DNA from: Elephas maximus indicus
Taxonomy: Eukaryota > Chordata > Mammalia > Proboscidea > Elephantidae
Length of the DNA stretch: 64,000 nucleotides
Direction of reading: 5' to 3'
Assembly: GCF_024166365.1 (NCBI RefSeq)
Contig: NC_064819.1
Location: 2,926,501-2,990,500 of the forward strand
A program made the translations under genes and the position numbers. Of this stretch, positions 45,421-57,559 are shown in pieces; position 1 is the stretch's first letter; every line of letters begins with the position of its first letter. The notes under the pieces are model-generated. The model made no database searches and was not told the DNA's origin. It saw nothing but the letters and a program-made list of their open reading frames with translations.

Positions 45421-45588
45421 GGAAACCCTGGTGGCGTAATGGTTAAGAGCTATGGCTGCTAACCGAAAGGTCGGCAGTTCAAATCCACCAGGTGCTCCCT
45501 GGAAACTTGATGAGGCAGTTCTGCTCTGTCCTATAGGGTCGCTGTGAGTCAGGATTGACTCGACGGCAGTGGGTTGGGTTGGGTTGGT
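45421..45588 (+). mobile_element. AfroSINE
   Basis: GGAAACCCTGGTGGCGTAAT to GACTCGACGGCAGTGGGTTG and GGGTT repeats. Little diverged. Confidence 0.95.
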
Positions 45589-45679
45589 ATAAAGTGTAAT
45601 AAAAAGAGAATACAGGCTTCAGCGCGAATCTTGGGACTCATCTTGCTGAGCCTTGGATTCTTTGATTTTTAAATGGCGG

Positions 45680-45708
45680 AGATGGTGGTGGTGGTGGTGG
45701 TGGTGGTG
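45680..45708. repeat. TGG microsatellite
   Basis: GATGG followed by about eight GTGGTG-type triplets. Any open frame across it is trivial. Confidence 0.9.
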
Positions 45709-47461
45709 AGGGTTTTCCAGGTTGGAGTCTCTGGTAGTAATGGCGGGACTCTACAAACCATTTTCAGTTTTTCAGAAAGTCTAGTGGAAATCGTATATTA
45801 CCTGGGATGTATTATGCACAGGTTTACTAAAGCATTGGAGTTGGTTGGTTTTACCTGGAATTGAGTTAACTGAGCATGGAAAAGCAGATTATTTAATGTT
45901 CCCCAGTAGCTTTGATTGCACTGGAAAAAGCAGAAGCATGCATTTGACGGGAGAAAGAATAAAAATCAGTAACATTCTAAAATCCTAAACCTAATTTTTC
46001 AGATATGCTCGTTTTACCCTGTGAAGGCTCTTCTTACATTTACATGGATTTAATAAAAAAAAAAAAAAGTATAACTCATGTAAGTACATTTAAACTACAA
46101 ACCTTGAACAGCTGAGATAAGATGGAATTTTTGGAGAAGGAGAGGAACCAGCAAGCTCTTCTGCCTACTGCTTTTTCAGATGGCTCACAGACGATTCAGT
46201 TTCTTCCATTCTCAGATGCGTATGAAGGTAGAAAGCGCTTACGTTATTGCAGTATTTCATAATACTGGTCCATTACATTCTCATTAGCTCTTATTTATGT
46301 TTCAGAAACCTAGTGTTGCGTATTTGGTTGATTCCAACATTCAGTCAGAATAACAGGCCGAGTTAATTCATTAAGTTTAAGGTGCATTTCTCCTCCTTGT
46401 CCCCTCCCCTTCAGTTTTCTGGAGATTACTTAGGTTGTAAAATACAGTCATTAGTTTTGCTACACATGGATTCAGAGCTGTGTTAGTTCAAGATATATTT
46501 TATTACTTGAAATTAGTAAGTTATGTGTATTATATAATAAATAGATAAGGAATATGGTGTGATAAACCAATGACATTTTGAGAAGAATCCACTGTGCGTA
46601 CTTGGGAGTTTCCATTGTGTATATAGAAAGTGAAGGCCAGGACTTTGCTTCACTCAATAATAACTACAAGCCGCATCAACAAAGTAATTGATAATGTTTT
46701 CCGATTTTTTTTCCTTGTTGGCATGTATGAAAGTTAGAAGGTACATCTTTTTTTTTTTTTAAACAAGTATTTTTCTTTTCCAGTTAAGAAAGTAATGCTG
46801 AATCGCTCACGGAACATATGTAGGCTCCATGCTTAAATACGATGTAAGAACAAATTACAAAATAATCTCTCTTAATCCTACCGTTTAGAGATAATCTCTG
46901 TCTATTTTTTATGTATGTTCTTCCATATATTTTATAAACACCAGAATGCTGTTTTGGGGCCCCGTTTTCTTTGCTTAACAACGTATTCGGTGAAGTTGCT
47001 ATGTAGTTAAGTAGTCTCTTAAAATTAGAGACAGAAAAAATAGATCGAATCAGGATGGCATAAGCCATGTGACCTTTCTTGGTACGCATTTCCAGGCGGA
47101 GGGTGAGCCTGAGGATCGGTGGCTTCCCAGCTCTTTATTCCATAATTAGTCGTTCTACTTCTTGACCTTCTGCTTGTTTGGTTTTCATTAGTTCAGACAA
47201 AAATGCCTTGACTGTATTTAAATTTGGTTGACATCATCATCTTGCTCTGTGACTTCGGGGAAGGTGTCTTATTCTCTTTATCCCTGATACCTTAAAAAAA
47301 AGAAAAAAAAATCACACACTGGAAGTAGTAATAAACATGCTGTCCTTGATTTTTTGAAAAATAGATTGCTTTCTTTACAAAATACTTAGCCTTTAGATCC
47401 AGCGGAGCTCCTTCTAAATTTAATGCTTTTTTTTTTTCAGGACCTGGAGCATTCGCTTAGG

Positions 47462-47661
47462 ATGAAGCTGAATCTTATCAAAGTGACTAATGGCTGTCGC
47501 CTAGGAAAAATAAAAAACCTGGGTAGAACCGGAGACCACACCATGGACATTCCAGGCTGCCTTCTGTACACCAGGACCGGCGCAGCCCCGCACTTGACCC
47601 ATCACACGCTGCGTAACATCCACGGGCTTCCTGCCATGGCTCAGCTTACGCTGTCGTCACT
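47462..47661 (+). CDS. QTRT2: QTRT2 coding exon 2 (start codon)
   Basis: Acceptor TTTTTTTTTTCAG at 47440, 21 bases of leader, then ATG with A at -3. Codons 1-66 plus two bases. [40 protein letters not shown] and [10 protein letters not shown] are the highly conserved N-terminus of the TGT-fold accessory subunit. Donor ACT/GTAAGT. An upstream in-frame start inside the T-run is intronic and was not used. Confidence 0.97.
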
Positions 47662-48825
47662 GTAAGTGTTAGATCCAATCGTTCAAGTGACCACTCCGGC
47701 AGCAGCTTTGCTACTTTAATCCAGCGCAGCAAAGAGAAAGACCTCCTTTGCTCATGTGTATAAAATTTGTAGGTTTGCAGAATGAAATCAGAAGAGAGGT
47801 ATCTGATATTATACGTCATCTGGAAGCCACAGACCAGACCTGTGTTAAAGCTGCTTCACTTTTCCACCAAACCTAAGGTCCCATACTGCCCTCACTGCCA
47901 CCGCTTCCAGGGGTGACAGGGCAGAAAATGCTCCCTGAGAGCTAATCTTGGGACCTAGAGGCTGTCTTTGTGCACCAGCCTCAAGGTTTTTTCTGCCTGC
48001 TGCACGTTTACTTGCAATACTTTATGGAAACCAAACTAATGAAGCGAGATCATTTTGTGCAGTGTACATGCTGACCTTGTACTTAATTGAAGAGCCTGCT
48101 GTGTCGTTGTTAGGTGCTGTTGAGTCGGTTCCAATTCATAGCCACCCTGTGTAAAACAGAGTGAAATGCTGCGTGGTCCTGTGCCGTCTTCACAGTTGTT
48201 GCTGTGCTTGAACCCATGGGTGCAGCCACTGTATCCGTCTGTCTTGCTGAAGGTCTTCCTCTCTTTCACTGACCCTCTACTTTACGAAGCCTGATGTCCT
48301 TCTCCAGGGACTGGTCCCTCTGATAACACGTCCAAAGTACATGAGATGAAGTCCTGTCATCCTTGCTTCTGAGGAGCGTTCTGGCTGTGCTCCGTCCAGC
48401 ACTGATTTGTTCATGCTTTTGATGGTTTGTGGTATGTTCAGTATTCTCCGCCACCACCGTAATTCTTCGGTCTTACTTATCCATTGTTTAGCTTTTGCGT
48501 GCATATGTGGTGATTGAAAATACCATAGATATATGATCAAATTACAGTGATTTTAAAAGGGCCAGGGGAGGGAAAAAATCTATTCTGAAGCAGTTATCTT
48601 TGGTAGTTTCTCCTGTCACAGAACCACCGGCAAATTGGAAACTTTCCTCTGTCTGTTAAACCCAGTCTAGTTAGTTGGGACTTTTTAATAATGACACGCG
48701 TTCTTATTCAAGACTGCGTTTACTGCCTTGTAGCTTATGTGGGTGAAGAAAAGATGGCTTCAGTTGTTATATAAACTGCACAGTGAATCGTTATCATGTT
48801 ACATATTTTTGTATTTTGCTTCTAG
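47662..48825 (+). other. QTRT2 intron 2
   Basis: Contains the RTE fragment 48107-48530. The rest, 47662-48106 and 48540-48825, shows nothing recognisable. Confidence 0.6.
48107..48530 (-). mobile_element. RTE LINE 3' end
   Basis: TTGTTAGGTGCTGTTGAGTC at the terminus through TGATGTCCTTCTCCAGGGAC to GTGGTGATTGAAAATACCAT. Confidence 0.9.
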
Positions 48826-48881
48826 GGCAGAACATCATGAAGCCTTGGCAGAATATAAGGAAGGAGTTGGAAAATTTATAG
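48826..48881 (+). CDS. QTRT2: QTRT2 coding exon 3
   Basis: Acceptor TTTTGCTTCTAG, donor TATAG/GTAAAA. 56 bp: completes Leu-67, then AEHHEALAEYKEGVGKFI and the first base of Gly-86. Phases agree with both neighbours. Confidence 0.96.
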
Positions 48882-49081
48882 GTAAAAACTAGATGTGTTT
48901 GTGTGCCTTGTGATATATGAATTTCCTGAGCATCTAAGAACCAGGCATTGGGATTTCAAAGGTGAACAGGAAAACAGTTGCTGCCCTCCTGGCCTAGGTG
49001 GGATAAAGAGAAACACACAGTTGATTCCAGTAGAGTGGGTGACTGCGGTTGCTGGAATAGGGGTGTATATACTTATCATGA

Positions 49082-49268
49082 AGGAGCCCTGGTGGTGCAG
49101 CAGTTAAGCGCCCAGCTGCTAACCCAGAGGTTGGCAGTTTAGATCCACCCAGCGGCTCCGTGGGAGAAAGACCTGGAGATCTGCTTCTGTAAAGGTCACA
49201 GCCTAGAAAATCCTGCTGTGTCACCTGGGGTCGCTATGAGTTGAACTGACTTGACAGCACCTAACAAC
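49082..49268 (+). mobile_element. AfroSINE with RTE-type terminus
   Basis: GGAGCCCTGGTGGTGCAGCA to GACTTGACAGCACCTAACAA; the end is that of the RTE LINE. Confidence 0.93.
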
Positions 49269-50222
49269 GTGCCATGAGAGCCCAGAGTGGGGCGTACATA
49301 ACCTGCTCTGGGGTACACGTGGAGGGAGACAGGGCAATGGTAATACAGAATTCTTAAGAGAGAAGATGAGGGGGCATCCTAGTTGGTGCGAGGAAGAGGA
49401 GGAATTAACCAGGTCAAGGATGAGAGCAGTGGTGGTGGTAGACACATATGAGCGGGCACTCCAGGGACAGGGAAGACTCGGGAGAGAAACTGCAGGGCCA
49501 CGTGTGAGACGCAAGGCTGCCTCGTTGTGCTTGAGCGTAAAACACGTGGCAGAAGAGGAACAGTTTATGTAGAGCTGTGTTCTGGTGTGTTAATATTTCT
49601 TTGGTTCCAGAAATTGGGTTTTAGATGTGGATGTATGTGTCCATTTGTTTGTATGACAGCTAGAGCCAGTTCTTCTGGAGTCTTTTTTTCCTGAAGCTTC
49701 TCCCCGGTATCTGGGACTCAGTAACCGAATGAAAACGCGGTCCCGTTGGTTACGCAGTCCTGTGCCTCAGAGGGAAACTGCGTGGTGCCTGGTTGCTGTC
49801 ACACGGCCCCATACCTCACTAGAGGAATTTATATAGTGCAGTTTTCCTTGATCGGAGGCCAATTTTATTAACCAGCTTTAAAGTATATAAGCATATAATT
49901 AAGTGAAAATAACTAATATGCACTTTCTAGAGATAATTGTTATAATTGAAATTGTGGAAAATAAGGTGGAGAACTACACAGTTTTTTTTTTTAAACTTGT
50001 TTTTTTGGTCTCCTTTCAGTGAAATAATCCTATTGAGTTTTTTTTTTTTTTTTAGTGGAAAATGCAGGGTAACCTAACATGAAATTTAACCACATCTGGC
50101 TTACTACACATTTTTTTTTGCATTTTTCATAAATAATTGTCTTTTTTGACTGAAGAACCTAATAAATTGTATCATCTTGAGTCAATGAAACTTATAGAGA
50201 ATGAAATCCATTCTGCAGGTTC

Positions 50223-50425
50223 CTTGGAGCCCTGGTGGTGCAGTGGTTAAGCACTTGGCTCTTAACCAAAAGGTCGATAATTTGAACCCACCAGCCACTC
50301 CATGGGAGAAAGATGTGGCAGTCTGCTTCTGTAAAGATTGTAGTCTTGGAAACACTATAAGGCAGTTCTACTCTGTCCTAAAGGGTAGCTATGAGTTGGA
50401 ATTGACTCAAGGGCAATGGGTTTTA
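50223..50425 (+). mobile_element. AfroSINE, long form
   Basis: GGAGCCCTGGTGGTGCAGTG, AGATGTGGCAGTCTGCTTCT, and GAGTTGGAATTGACTCAAGG. Confidence 0.94.
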
Positions 50426-50823
50426 CAGGTTCCCTAAGATTTTGCCTCTAGGGGCGCACATGTGGGATGGCTTTGTTTTATATACATACATATGTATATA
50501 TGTATAATGTCAACCATTTTCATGTGTGCAATTCAGTAACTTTGTTTATGTTCCCCAGAATGGTTTTATTGTAGACGAGGTCACTTTTCGACTATGTCAT
50601 TTCATCTTTTCAGTAACTGATTCTGTTTGGACGTACTTAGGATAGACATACCACGTGCCTAAAAGTACGTGAATTCATTGCCCTTGCTCTGGCCTCTCTT
50701 TGCTGGTCGGCAGCCTCCAACCTTTCCTTCTCTAAGTCCTTGCCCACCTCCCTCCCCTCCCGTCGCTTCTCTTTCTACACTGTTTCTTTAAGTGATATCA
50801 TCCACACACTCCATAGCTCCAGC

Positions 50824-51028
50824 CAACCACTGTTGTCGTTGAGTCAGTTCCAGCTCCTGGTGATCCCAGCTGTGTCAGAGGGGAACTGTGCTCCACAGGG
50901 TATTCAGTGGCTGATTTTTCAGAAGGATCGCCAGACCCTTCTTCCAGGGTACCTCTGGGTAAACTCAAACCTCCAGTCTTTCGGTTAGCAGCTGAATGTG
51001 TTAACCATTAATGCTACCCAGGGCCTCC
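50824..51028 (-). mobile_element. AfroSINE variant
   Basis: TTGTCGTTGAGTCAGTTCCA, CAGACCCTTCTTCCAGGGTA, CTCTGGGTAAACTCAAACCT and AATGCTACCCAGGGCCTCC define the variant subfamily in near full length. Confidence 0.85.
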
Positions 51029-51357
51029 AGAATGAACATAATTGGTAATGAATTCTTCTCCAAAGCCAATCGAGTGCAGTCAACATGTTATTAAACACTT
51101 CTGTTGTATTTCATGCTTCAAGATGTATCTTTCCATTGTAGCAACTCAGTGTATCATCAGACACACTTAATCTTCTTTTAGATAGTAGGTTTCAAAGTCA
51201 TCTTTTGACTCATACCGATAGGCCTTTTATGATTTTAGGACCAGGCACCAGTGTTTAGAGTTGCTTTATCGAGCAGTGCTCATGAAGACGTCCTGTTACA
51301 GCACGGTGTAGTTGCTGATGTCTGTGCTCTCAAAGATTCCTTTTTATGTTTGAACAG

Positions 51358-51434
51358 GCATGCCAGAATCACTCCTGTACTGCTCCTTGCACGATCCGGT
51401 CAGCCCCTGCCCAGCTGGTTACATAACAAACAAG
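51358..51434 (+). CDS. QTRT2: QTRT2 coding exon 4
   Basis: Acceptor TGTTTGAACAG, donor CAAG/GTGTGT. 77 bp: completes Gly-86 then [20 protein letters not shown] and YITNK, leaving in phase 0. Matches the family segment before the SVSVWS block of exon 5. Confidence 0.96.
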
Positions 51435-53803
51435 GTGTGTTCTCAGAATCGCCTGTGAGGCTGCAGCTTCGCCCCAGGAAGTCAGCCTGTTGTACCCCTC
51501 AGATGCCAGGATCCCACTGCCGAGGAGGCTAGCCTGTCTCTCACCCCTTTATGCCTTCTGTTGCTTTCCGTGAATATAGTGGGACGGAGTGGTTTACAGG
51601 TGTTAAGAGTAGGGTTGCCTGAAGATGGGGTTAAGGTAAGGAATGTATCCTCAGCTTTTTCATTGTGGAAAAAAAAACCTTTTTTTTTTTTGAGGGGTCA
51701 GGGAAAATCAGGTATATGCCAAAAAAAGAAATTGCTAGGGTGGGAGAAAACAATAGTTTTTTGATGCAGTGCTTTCTTTGCAGACTTAACAGCCTCAGGA
51801 AGAGCAGGGAAAGTTGCTGATGAGTGGTAAACCCCATGTCTAACTATATATAGTAGAACCTCCATGTAATACCGCTGGCTTTTAGAACAGCTTTTGAAAA
51901 AGCGGGGTCCACAGTCAGAGGTTCTAGCTGGTGATGAAGAGTATCAAAAGGACTTCTTTAGCCAGCACAGCCTGTACAAGGCAAGCCCATGGTCGCTCCA
52001 TGGACACGTGGACCTGAGGGACCAAATTACTGGGCTGAGGGCTGTGGGAACGATGGTCTTGGAGAACGTCTAGCTCAGTTGGCATACAGAGTTTATAAAG
52101 AAAATGTTCTACATTCTTCTTTGGTGAGTAGTGTCTGGGGTCTTGAAAGCCTGTGAGCGGCCATCTAGGACACTCCACTGGTCTCACCCTTTTGGGAGCA
52201 AGGAATAATGAAGAAAACCAAAGTCACAAGGGAAAGATTAGCCCAAAGGATTAAGGGACCACATCTACCACAGCCTCCACCAGACTGAGTCCGGCACATC
52301 TAGATGGTGCCTGGCTACCACCCCTGACTGCTCTGACAGGGATCATAATAGAGGGTCGCAGACAGAGCTGGAGAAAAATGTAGAACAAAATTTAACTCAA
52401 AAAGAAAGACCAGACTTTGCTGGCCTGACAGAGACTGGAGAAATCCTGAGAGTACGGCCCCCACACACCCTTTCAGCTCAGTAATGTAGCTACTCTGAGG
52501 TTCACCCTCAGCCAAGGATTGAATGTTCTCATGGAACAAAACAAGACCAAAGGGGCACACCAACCCTGGGGCAGGGACTGTAAGGTAGGAGGGGACAGGA
52601 AAGCTGGCAATAGGGAACCCAGGTTTGAAAAGGGAGAGTGTTGACATGTCATGGGGTTGTTCACCAGTGTCATAATACAATGTATGTACTGTTTGATGAG
52701 AAACTAGTTTGTTCTGTAAACCTTCATCTAAAGTTCAATTAAAAAAAAAAAGACTTCATTAAAAGTTTCCACCTCTGTCACAGTCCTGAGGACAGCCTTG
52801 TAGCGGGGCTGTAGTATGTACTGCCGCTTTGCCAGCACGTTCGCTCTCCTCGCGCTTGTGTTATTGACCTCAGCGATACCTGTTCATCTTACCTAGATGA
52901 CTGTTTTCAGATTATTGTGTTTTAAATTTACCTCTTTTTATTTTACAATTTGAATTCCAAAGGAAATACTTTAACCACATTATCCTACCCCATTTGTAAG
53001 GGACAGAGGATTCATGTAAGCAGTGTTCTTAAGCTGCAGGGTGCTAGAAAGACTGCAGGCAGCTTCTCTATCTGTGGCCTTGGCGAGCTCTCCCACGAAG
53101 AAGGATGCTGTGGGGCAAAGAAGGAACACGATACAGAGATTCTTGTGCACTATGGGGTTTAGGTCTTTGCACATAATTTTGTATCTAACTCATTCTAATA
53201 AACATTTACTAAAGATTAATAATGTGTGAGGCCCTAGCCTATGTGTTGGGACCCAAATATGAATTGGGATATTCTGGTCAGGCAAAGGTATAGTGGTGTG
53301 ATAAGTGCTTTCTTATCTAGAAAAGGAATAAGAAGAAATTGCTGCAGGAGCTTACAGGAGAGAGTAATCGATTATGCCTGGAATGGTTTAGGAGACACGC
53401 CAGAGGCGATGACATTTGAACCCTGTGTTTTGAGGGATGCCTGGTATTTTACCAAGCAGAGAAGTAGAGGACGGGCATTTCAGTCGATGACAGAGAAGAA
53501 CGAATGTCTGTGATGGGCGCAGGAACTGTAAGAGGCCAGGTGAGGAAAATAGGAGAATGAAAGACTGCGGTAGAAAAGGGTGACATCCTGAGGGCTCGTG
53601 TGGCCACTGAAGGATCCTCTAGGTGCTATAAGATCCCTAGAGCAACGTAGTACAGGAAAACTTTTTTTAACCACCATGTCTAGGATATTAGATGGCCACT
53701 CTCTCTCAGGTTGTAAAGAATTCAGTATTGCTTTATTATTTTATTGTTTCTTGTTATTTGCAATCTGCTGTTCCTAATTCCTGGTCGCTTTGCCCCGTGC
53801 CAG
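51435..53803 (+). other. QTRT2 intron 4
   Basis: Holds the L1 3' UTR at 51856-52751 and a short stretch near 53190-53530 resembling the ancient repeat of CCDC191 intron 3. Bases 51435-51855 and 52760-53180 show nothing I can assign. Confidence 0.55.
51856..52751 (+). mobile_element. L1 3' UTR with poly(A), lineage type
   Basis: GTGTCTGGGGTCTTGAAAGC, GGACACTCCACTGGTCTCAC and ATGTACTGTTTGATGAGAAA, then TAAACCTTCATCTAAAGTTC and AATTAAAAAAAAAAA. Same family as the reverse copy at 23219-23938. Confidence 0.72.
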
Positions 53804-54016
53804 TCTGTGTCCGTGTGGAGCGTTGGAGGACGAGTGGAAATGACTCCTTCCAAGTTCATGGCCATCCAGCAGGCACTTCAGCCAGACTGGTTCCAGTGCC
53901 TTTCAGATGGAGAGGCATCTTGCGCAGGAGCAGCTCCCATAAAAAGAGCCAGAAAGTCTGTTGACCGATCACTCCTGTTCCTGGATAGTTGCCTGCGGCT
54001 GCAGGAGAAGTCAGAG
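53804..54016 (+). CDS. QTRT2: QTRT2 coding exon 5
   Basis: Acceptor CCCCGTGCCAG, donor TCAGAG/GTACGG. 71 codons (112-182): [39 protein letters not shown] and [31 protein letters not shown] is a strongly conserved core of the subunit's barrel. Enters and leaves in phase 0. Confidence 0.97.
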
Positions 54017-54187
54017 GTACGGCCGCGCTGCTAACTCCTTTCTCTTTGAAACCGTCTCCTCTTTTGTATTCCATGACACCACGTTTTTCTCTCCTTCCTC
54101 CTACTTCTTTGCTCCTCGCTTCTTAGTTTCTTTTACTGTCGTTTATTTTTTATTTCCCCAAACCGTAAGTATTATTGTTCTCTACCG

Positions 54188-54332
54188 TAGTGGTTAAGTG
54201 CTACGGCTGCTAACCAAAGGGTCGGCAGTTCGAATCCGCCAGGTGCTCCTTGAAAACTCTATGGGGCAGTTCTACTCCATCCTATAGGGTCGCTATGAGT
54301 CGGAATTGACTCCAGGGCACTGGGTCTGGGTA
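54188..54332 (+). mobile_element. AfroSINE, head missing
   Basis: TAGTGGTTAAGTGCTACGGC to GTCGGAATTGACTCCAGGGC. Confidence 0.92.
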
Positions 54333-54341
54333 GGATCTATC

Positions 54342-54640
54342 CTGAGGGCAGTAGTACTTCAGTGGTTGAATAGTTGCCTGCCTCGCAGCAGACCCCGGCT
54401 CAATTCCAGGCCAGTACACCTCATGTTGGTTTTTTTACACCTCATGTGCAACCACCACCCGCCTGTCAGTTGAGCCTCTAGTGTTGCTCTGATGCCGGAT
54501 AGGTTTCAGCGGACTTCCAGACTAAAACTAGGAAGAAAGGCCTGGCAATTTATTTCCAGTGAAAACCCTGTGGATCACAGTGGTTCAATCTCATTGTACA
54601 CGGGGTCACCCTGAGTTGGCAACTCAATGGCGGTTAAAAA
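54342..54640 (+). mobile_element. Second tRNA-related SINE family, forward copy
   Basis: CAGTAGTACTTCAGTGGTTG, B-box-like GGCTCAATTCCAGGCCAGTA, body AGAAAGGCCTGGCAATTTAT and tail GGGGTCACCCTGAGTTGGCA. Confidence 0.7.
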
Positions 54641-54669
54641 CAGCCCACTTTCTGAAAAGCATTGAATGA

Positions 54670-55130
54670 CTTTTTACCTCAGTTCTCCATGGCATGGGCA
54701 GCCCGCTGGGACCTGGCCTCTGCCTCCTCCTTCTACTTGTTGTGGGCTGCATTCTCCCTGTGGCCTGTGCCGAGCTACTTGCAGTTCCCTCAGAAACTAT
54801 CCTGTCCTTTCTTCTCTGCCTGTCTACAGACTGCCTTCTGAGCTCACTCTCCTTATCTCCAGCCACTTTCCTTCTCTTGCTTCAGACCCAGCTCCTTTCA
54901 TTCAGTCCACTATGAAGCTGTCCCTGACCCTTTCCCAGGACAGTAATTCTCTTCCTTCTTTGCCGTCATTTTAATCATACTGTAGTGAAATTTTTTCTTT
55001 GTATGTTTATCATTGCTAGACTGTGACCACCTTAAGCTCCATTTCTGTGCCTCATTTTTGTATCCCTATCACATAGCACAGGCCTGACCCACAGTAAGCC
55101 CTCAGTAAGTTCTTGCTGATGGTGAGTGGT
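54670..55130 (+). mobile_element. L2 LINE 3' part
   Basis: TGAAGCTGTCCCTGACCCTT, TTGCTAGACTGTGACCACCT, ACAGTAAGCCCTCAGTAAGT follow the L2 3' order. Confidence 0.6.
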
Positions 55131-55389
55131 TTTGAGGGGCTGGAGGAGAGGATACTGGAACACTAAGTAAAGGATCCTGATGGCAGAGCTAGTGGAGTAG
55201 AAAAGGATGTGTTTAGTAGGAGGGAGTGAGGGAGGTGGGAGAATGGGAGATAGTGATCCGAGAGCGGAATTTCAGTCTAAGATCATTTGTTGAACTTCAG
55301 GGTAGATCTTGAAATGTTCTTTTTGGCAGTGAATGGGGTGCCATTCCTCTTCAGTGTCTCGTTCCTGGCCTGGTAGACCATGTGCCTAC

Positions 55390-55700
55390 AAAGAAGACCA
55401 GTTAATACAACTGTTACTCAAATTTATGCACCAACCGCTGATGCCAAGTATGAAGAAATTAAAGATTTTTACCAGCTTCTGCAGTCTGAAATTGATCAAA
55501 CATGCAATTAAAATGCATTGAAAATTACTGGCGATCAGAATATGAAAGTTGGAAGTAAAGCAGAAGGATTGATAGTTGGAAAAATAAGGCCTTAATGATA
55601 GAAATGAAGCCAGAGATTACGTGATAGAATTTTGCAAGACCAATGATTTATTTATTGCAAATAATTTTTTTCAACAGTATAAATACTGACTATACACATT
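55390..55700 (+). mobile_element. RTE LINE, endonuclease-region fragment
   Basis: Encodes remnants of the 5' half: VTQIYAPTADAKYEEIK-like text around 55405-55460, then ATGAAAGTTGGAAGTAAAGC and AATTTTGCAAGACCAATGAT. Stops break the frame. Confidence 0.75.
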
Positions 55701-55701
55701 G

Positions 55702-55855
55702 GAAGCCCTGGTGGCGTAGTGGTTAAGAGCTACCGCCGCTAACCAAAAGGTCAGCAGCTCGAATCCACCAGGCGCTCCTTGGAAACCGTGGGGAGCTCTA
55801 TTCTGTCCTATAGGGTCACTATGAGTCAAAACTGATTTGGTTTCGTTTTGGTATA
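55702..55855 (+). mobile_element. AfroSINE
   Basis: GGAAGCCCTGGTGGCGTAGT to GGGTCACTATGAGTCAAAAC; sits between two RTE pieces. Confidence 0.93.
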
Positions 55856-55857
55856 CA

Positions 55858-55970
55858 CAAACGTAGCAACAGTTGTGAGGATGGCACAGGACCAGGCCGT
55901 GTTTCCTTGTGTTATGCATAGGGTCACTATGAGTCGGAACCAGCTCGACAGTATCTCACAACAGCGAGAT
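55858..55970 (+). mobile_element. RTE LINE 3' terminus
   Basis: GTGAGGATGGCACAGGACCA, GTGTTATGCATAGGGTCACT and ATGAGTCGGAACCAGCTCGA to TCTCACAACAGCG. It shows the tail shared with AfroSINEs. Confidence 0.88.
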
Positions 55971-56109
55971 CATTTAGGGGGAGTAATCCTGAGCAATGTT
56001 CAGGTTGCACTTATGGCAAAACACTTCGGGATTGAGGAATACTGTTATTTTGAGCTTACCAATAAAAATCTAATTTGGTTAATAAAGTTAATATGCATAA
56101 GATAGTTAG

Positions 56110-56320
56110 AGAAAACTCTGAGTGGCACAAAGGGTTTGTACTCAGCTACTAACCTGAAGGTTGGCGGTTTGAACCCATCCGGGGTGCCACGGAAGAAAGG
56201 CCTGGCGATGTGCTTCTATAAAGTTTACAGCCAGGAGAACCCTATGAGCACTTGTACTCTGTTACACATGGGGTCACCATGAGTCATAAGTGACTTGAAG
56301 GCAAGCATTTTTTGTTGTGT
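56110..56320 (+). mobile_element. AfroSINE variant
   Basis: CTCTGAGTGGCACAAAGGGT, AAGAAAGGCCTGGCGATGTG and GGGGTCACCATGAGTCATAA. Confidence 0.82.
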
Positions 56321-56635
56321 TTTTTTTTTTTAAGTTATTCTGAGTAGAACTTACGGTTTGTACAGTAGGAGTTCAGAGGGGGACCTCAGTGTGGGTCTCA
56401 TAGTTAGTGTCAGCTTGCTAGCAGTTGTTTCGAGGCAGTAATGTTGGATGAATAGGAAGGATGACAGGGAGTGTGATTGTTAAAAAGGCCAGAAGGAATC
56501 CCTCTTTTCCGCCATTACCGTTACCCTCACCATTTCACATCGTTGATGGGATGCTGGCGTTTCTTCTCCGTACCCCTTATGACTAGGGCTTATACTGATG
56601 TCTTGACGTAATTATTAATGGTGCCCTTTTTACTT

Positions 56636-56782
56636 TTTTTACCCATTGCCGTCGAGTCGACTGCGACTCGTAGCGACCCTATAGGACAGAGTACAACTGT
56701 CCCATAGAGATTCCAGGGAGTGCCTGGTGGATTTGAACTGCTGACCTTTTGGTTAGCAGCCACTACACTATCAGGGTTTCCT
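56636..56782 (-). mobile_element. AfroSINE
   Basis: ACCCATTGCCGTCGAGTCGA to ACTACACTATCAGGGTTTCC. Confidence 0.94.
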
Positions 56783-56851
56783 TTTTACTCTTAAGTGTTC
56801 CATTTTGGATAGTAAATTGTGTAATCAGACTTTTAGATCCATCCATGATAC

Positions 56852-57019
56852 CCAAACCAACCAAACCCAGTGCCATTGAGTTGATTCCGACTCATAGTGA
56901 CCCTATAGGACAGAGTAGAACTGCCCCGTACAGTTTCCAAGGAGTGCCTGGTGGATTTGAACTGCCAACCCTTATCGTTAGCAGCCGTAGCATTTAACCA
57001 CTACACCACCAGGGTTTCT
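56852..57019 (-). mobile_element. AfroSINE
   Basis: AAACCAACCAAACCCAGTGC to ACTACACCACCAGGGTTTC. Same direction as the copy 70 bases upstream. Confidence 0.95.
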
Positions 57020-57235
57020 CATCCATGAGAGGGAGTTCCTAAATTGGGCTGTGCCAGTCATATAAAGGGGCGGGGCTTTGTGACTTTGCTTTGCATATCT
57101 GCGTATTATCTTTTCCCCTGATTCCTTCCCTGTCTTACTCACTGGTTCTTTTTATTCTGAATGCCCTTAGATATTGATGCCCTCAAGTTTCTGTAATTGG
57201 TTTTCTTTTCTTTTCACGCTGTATGTTGCCTTGGC

Positions 57236-57368
57236 TGGAAACCCTGGTGCCATAGTGGTTAAGTGCTATGGCTGTTAACCAAGAGGTCAGCAGTTCAAAT
57301 CCGCCAGGTGCTCTAAGGGTCACTATGAGTTGGAATCAACTCTACAGCAGTGGGCTTTTTTGGTTTTA
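57236..57368 (+). mobile_element. AfroSINE with internal deletion
   Basis: GGAAACCCTGGTGCCATAGT, then GCTCTAAGGGTCACTATGAG: the segment between the tRNA-like part and tail is missing. Confidence 0.92.
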
Positions 57369-57559
57369 TTGCCTTGGCCAGGGGTGGAGAACAGGTCTCT
57401 TCCCAAGGAGCTTGGAGTTATGCCTGTGCCAGGGAACAGAGTCACCTATAGCCATGTCAGCCATGGAAGTGGCTGCATCTGTGCCAAGCATCTGCCGTTG
57501 TAACCTGGGGTGGTCTCACCTGTATCACACATGTGCATAACTTCAGGCCCACGTGTTCA

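Larger units (their letters stand above)
38407..47440 (+). other. QTRT2 intron 1: SINEs, LTRs, RTE pieces
   Basis: Listed repeats fill 39112-40267, 40530-41006, 41782-44275 and 45421-45588. Nothing recognised in 38407-39110, 39560-39965, 41010-41780, 44280-45420 and 45590-47440, apart from T- and A-runs and a TGG microsatellite. Confidence 0.55.
48882..51357 (+). other. QTRT2 intron 3
   Basis: SINEs at 49082-49268, 50223-50425 and 50824-51028; a short reversed L1-like bit near 50460-50550; T-runs at 49981-49993 and 50038-50054. Nothing else identified. Confidence 0.55.
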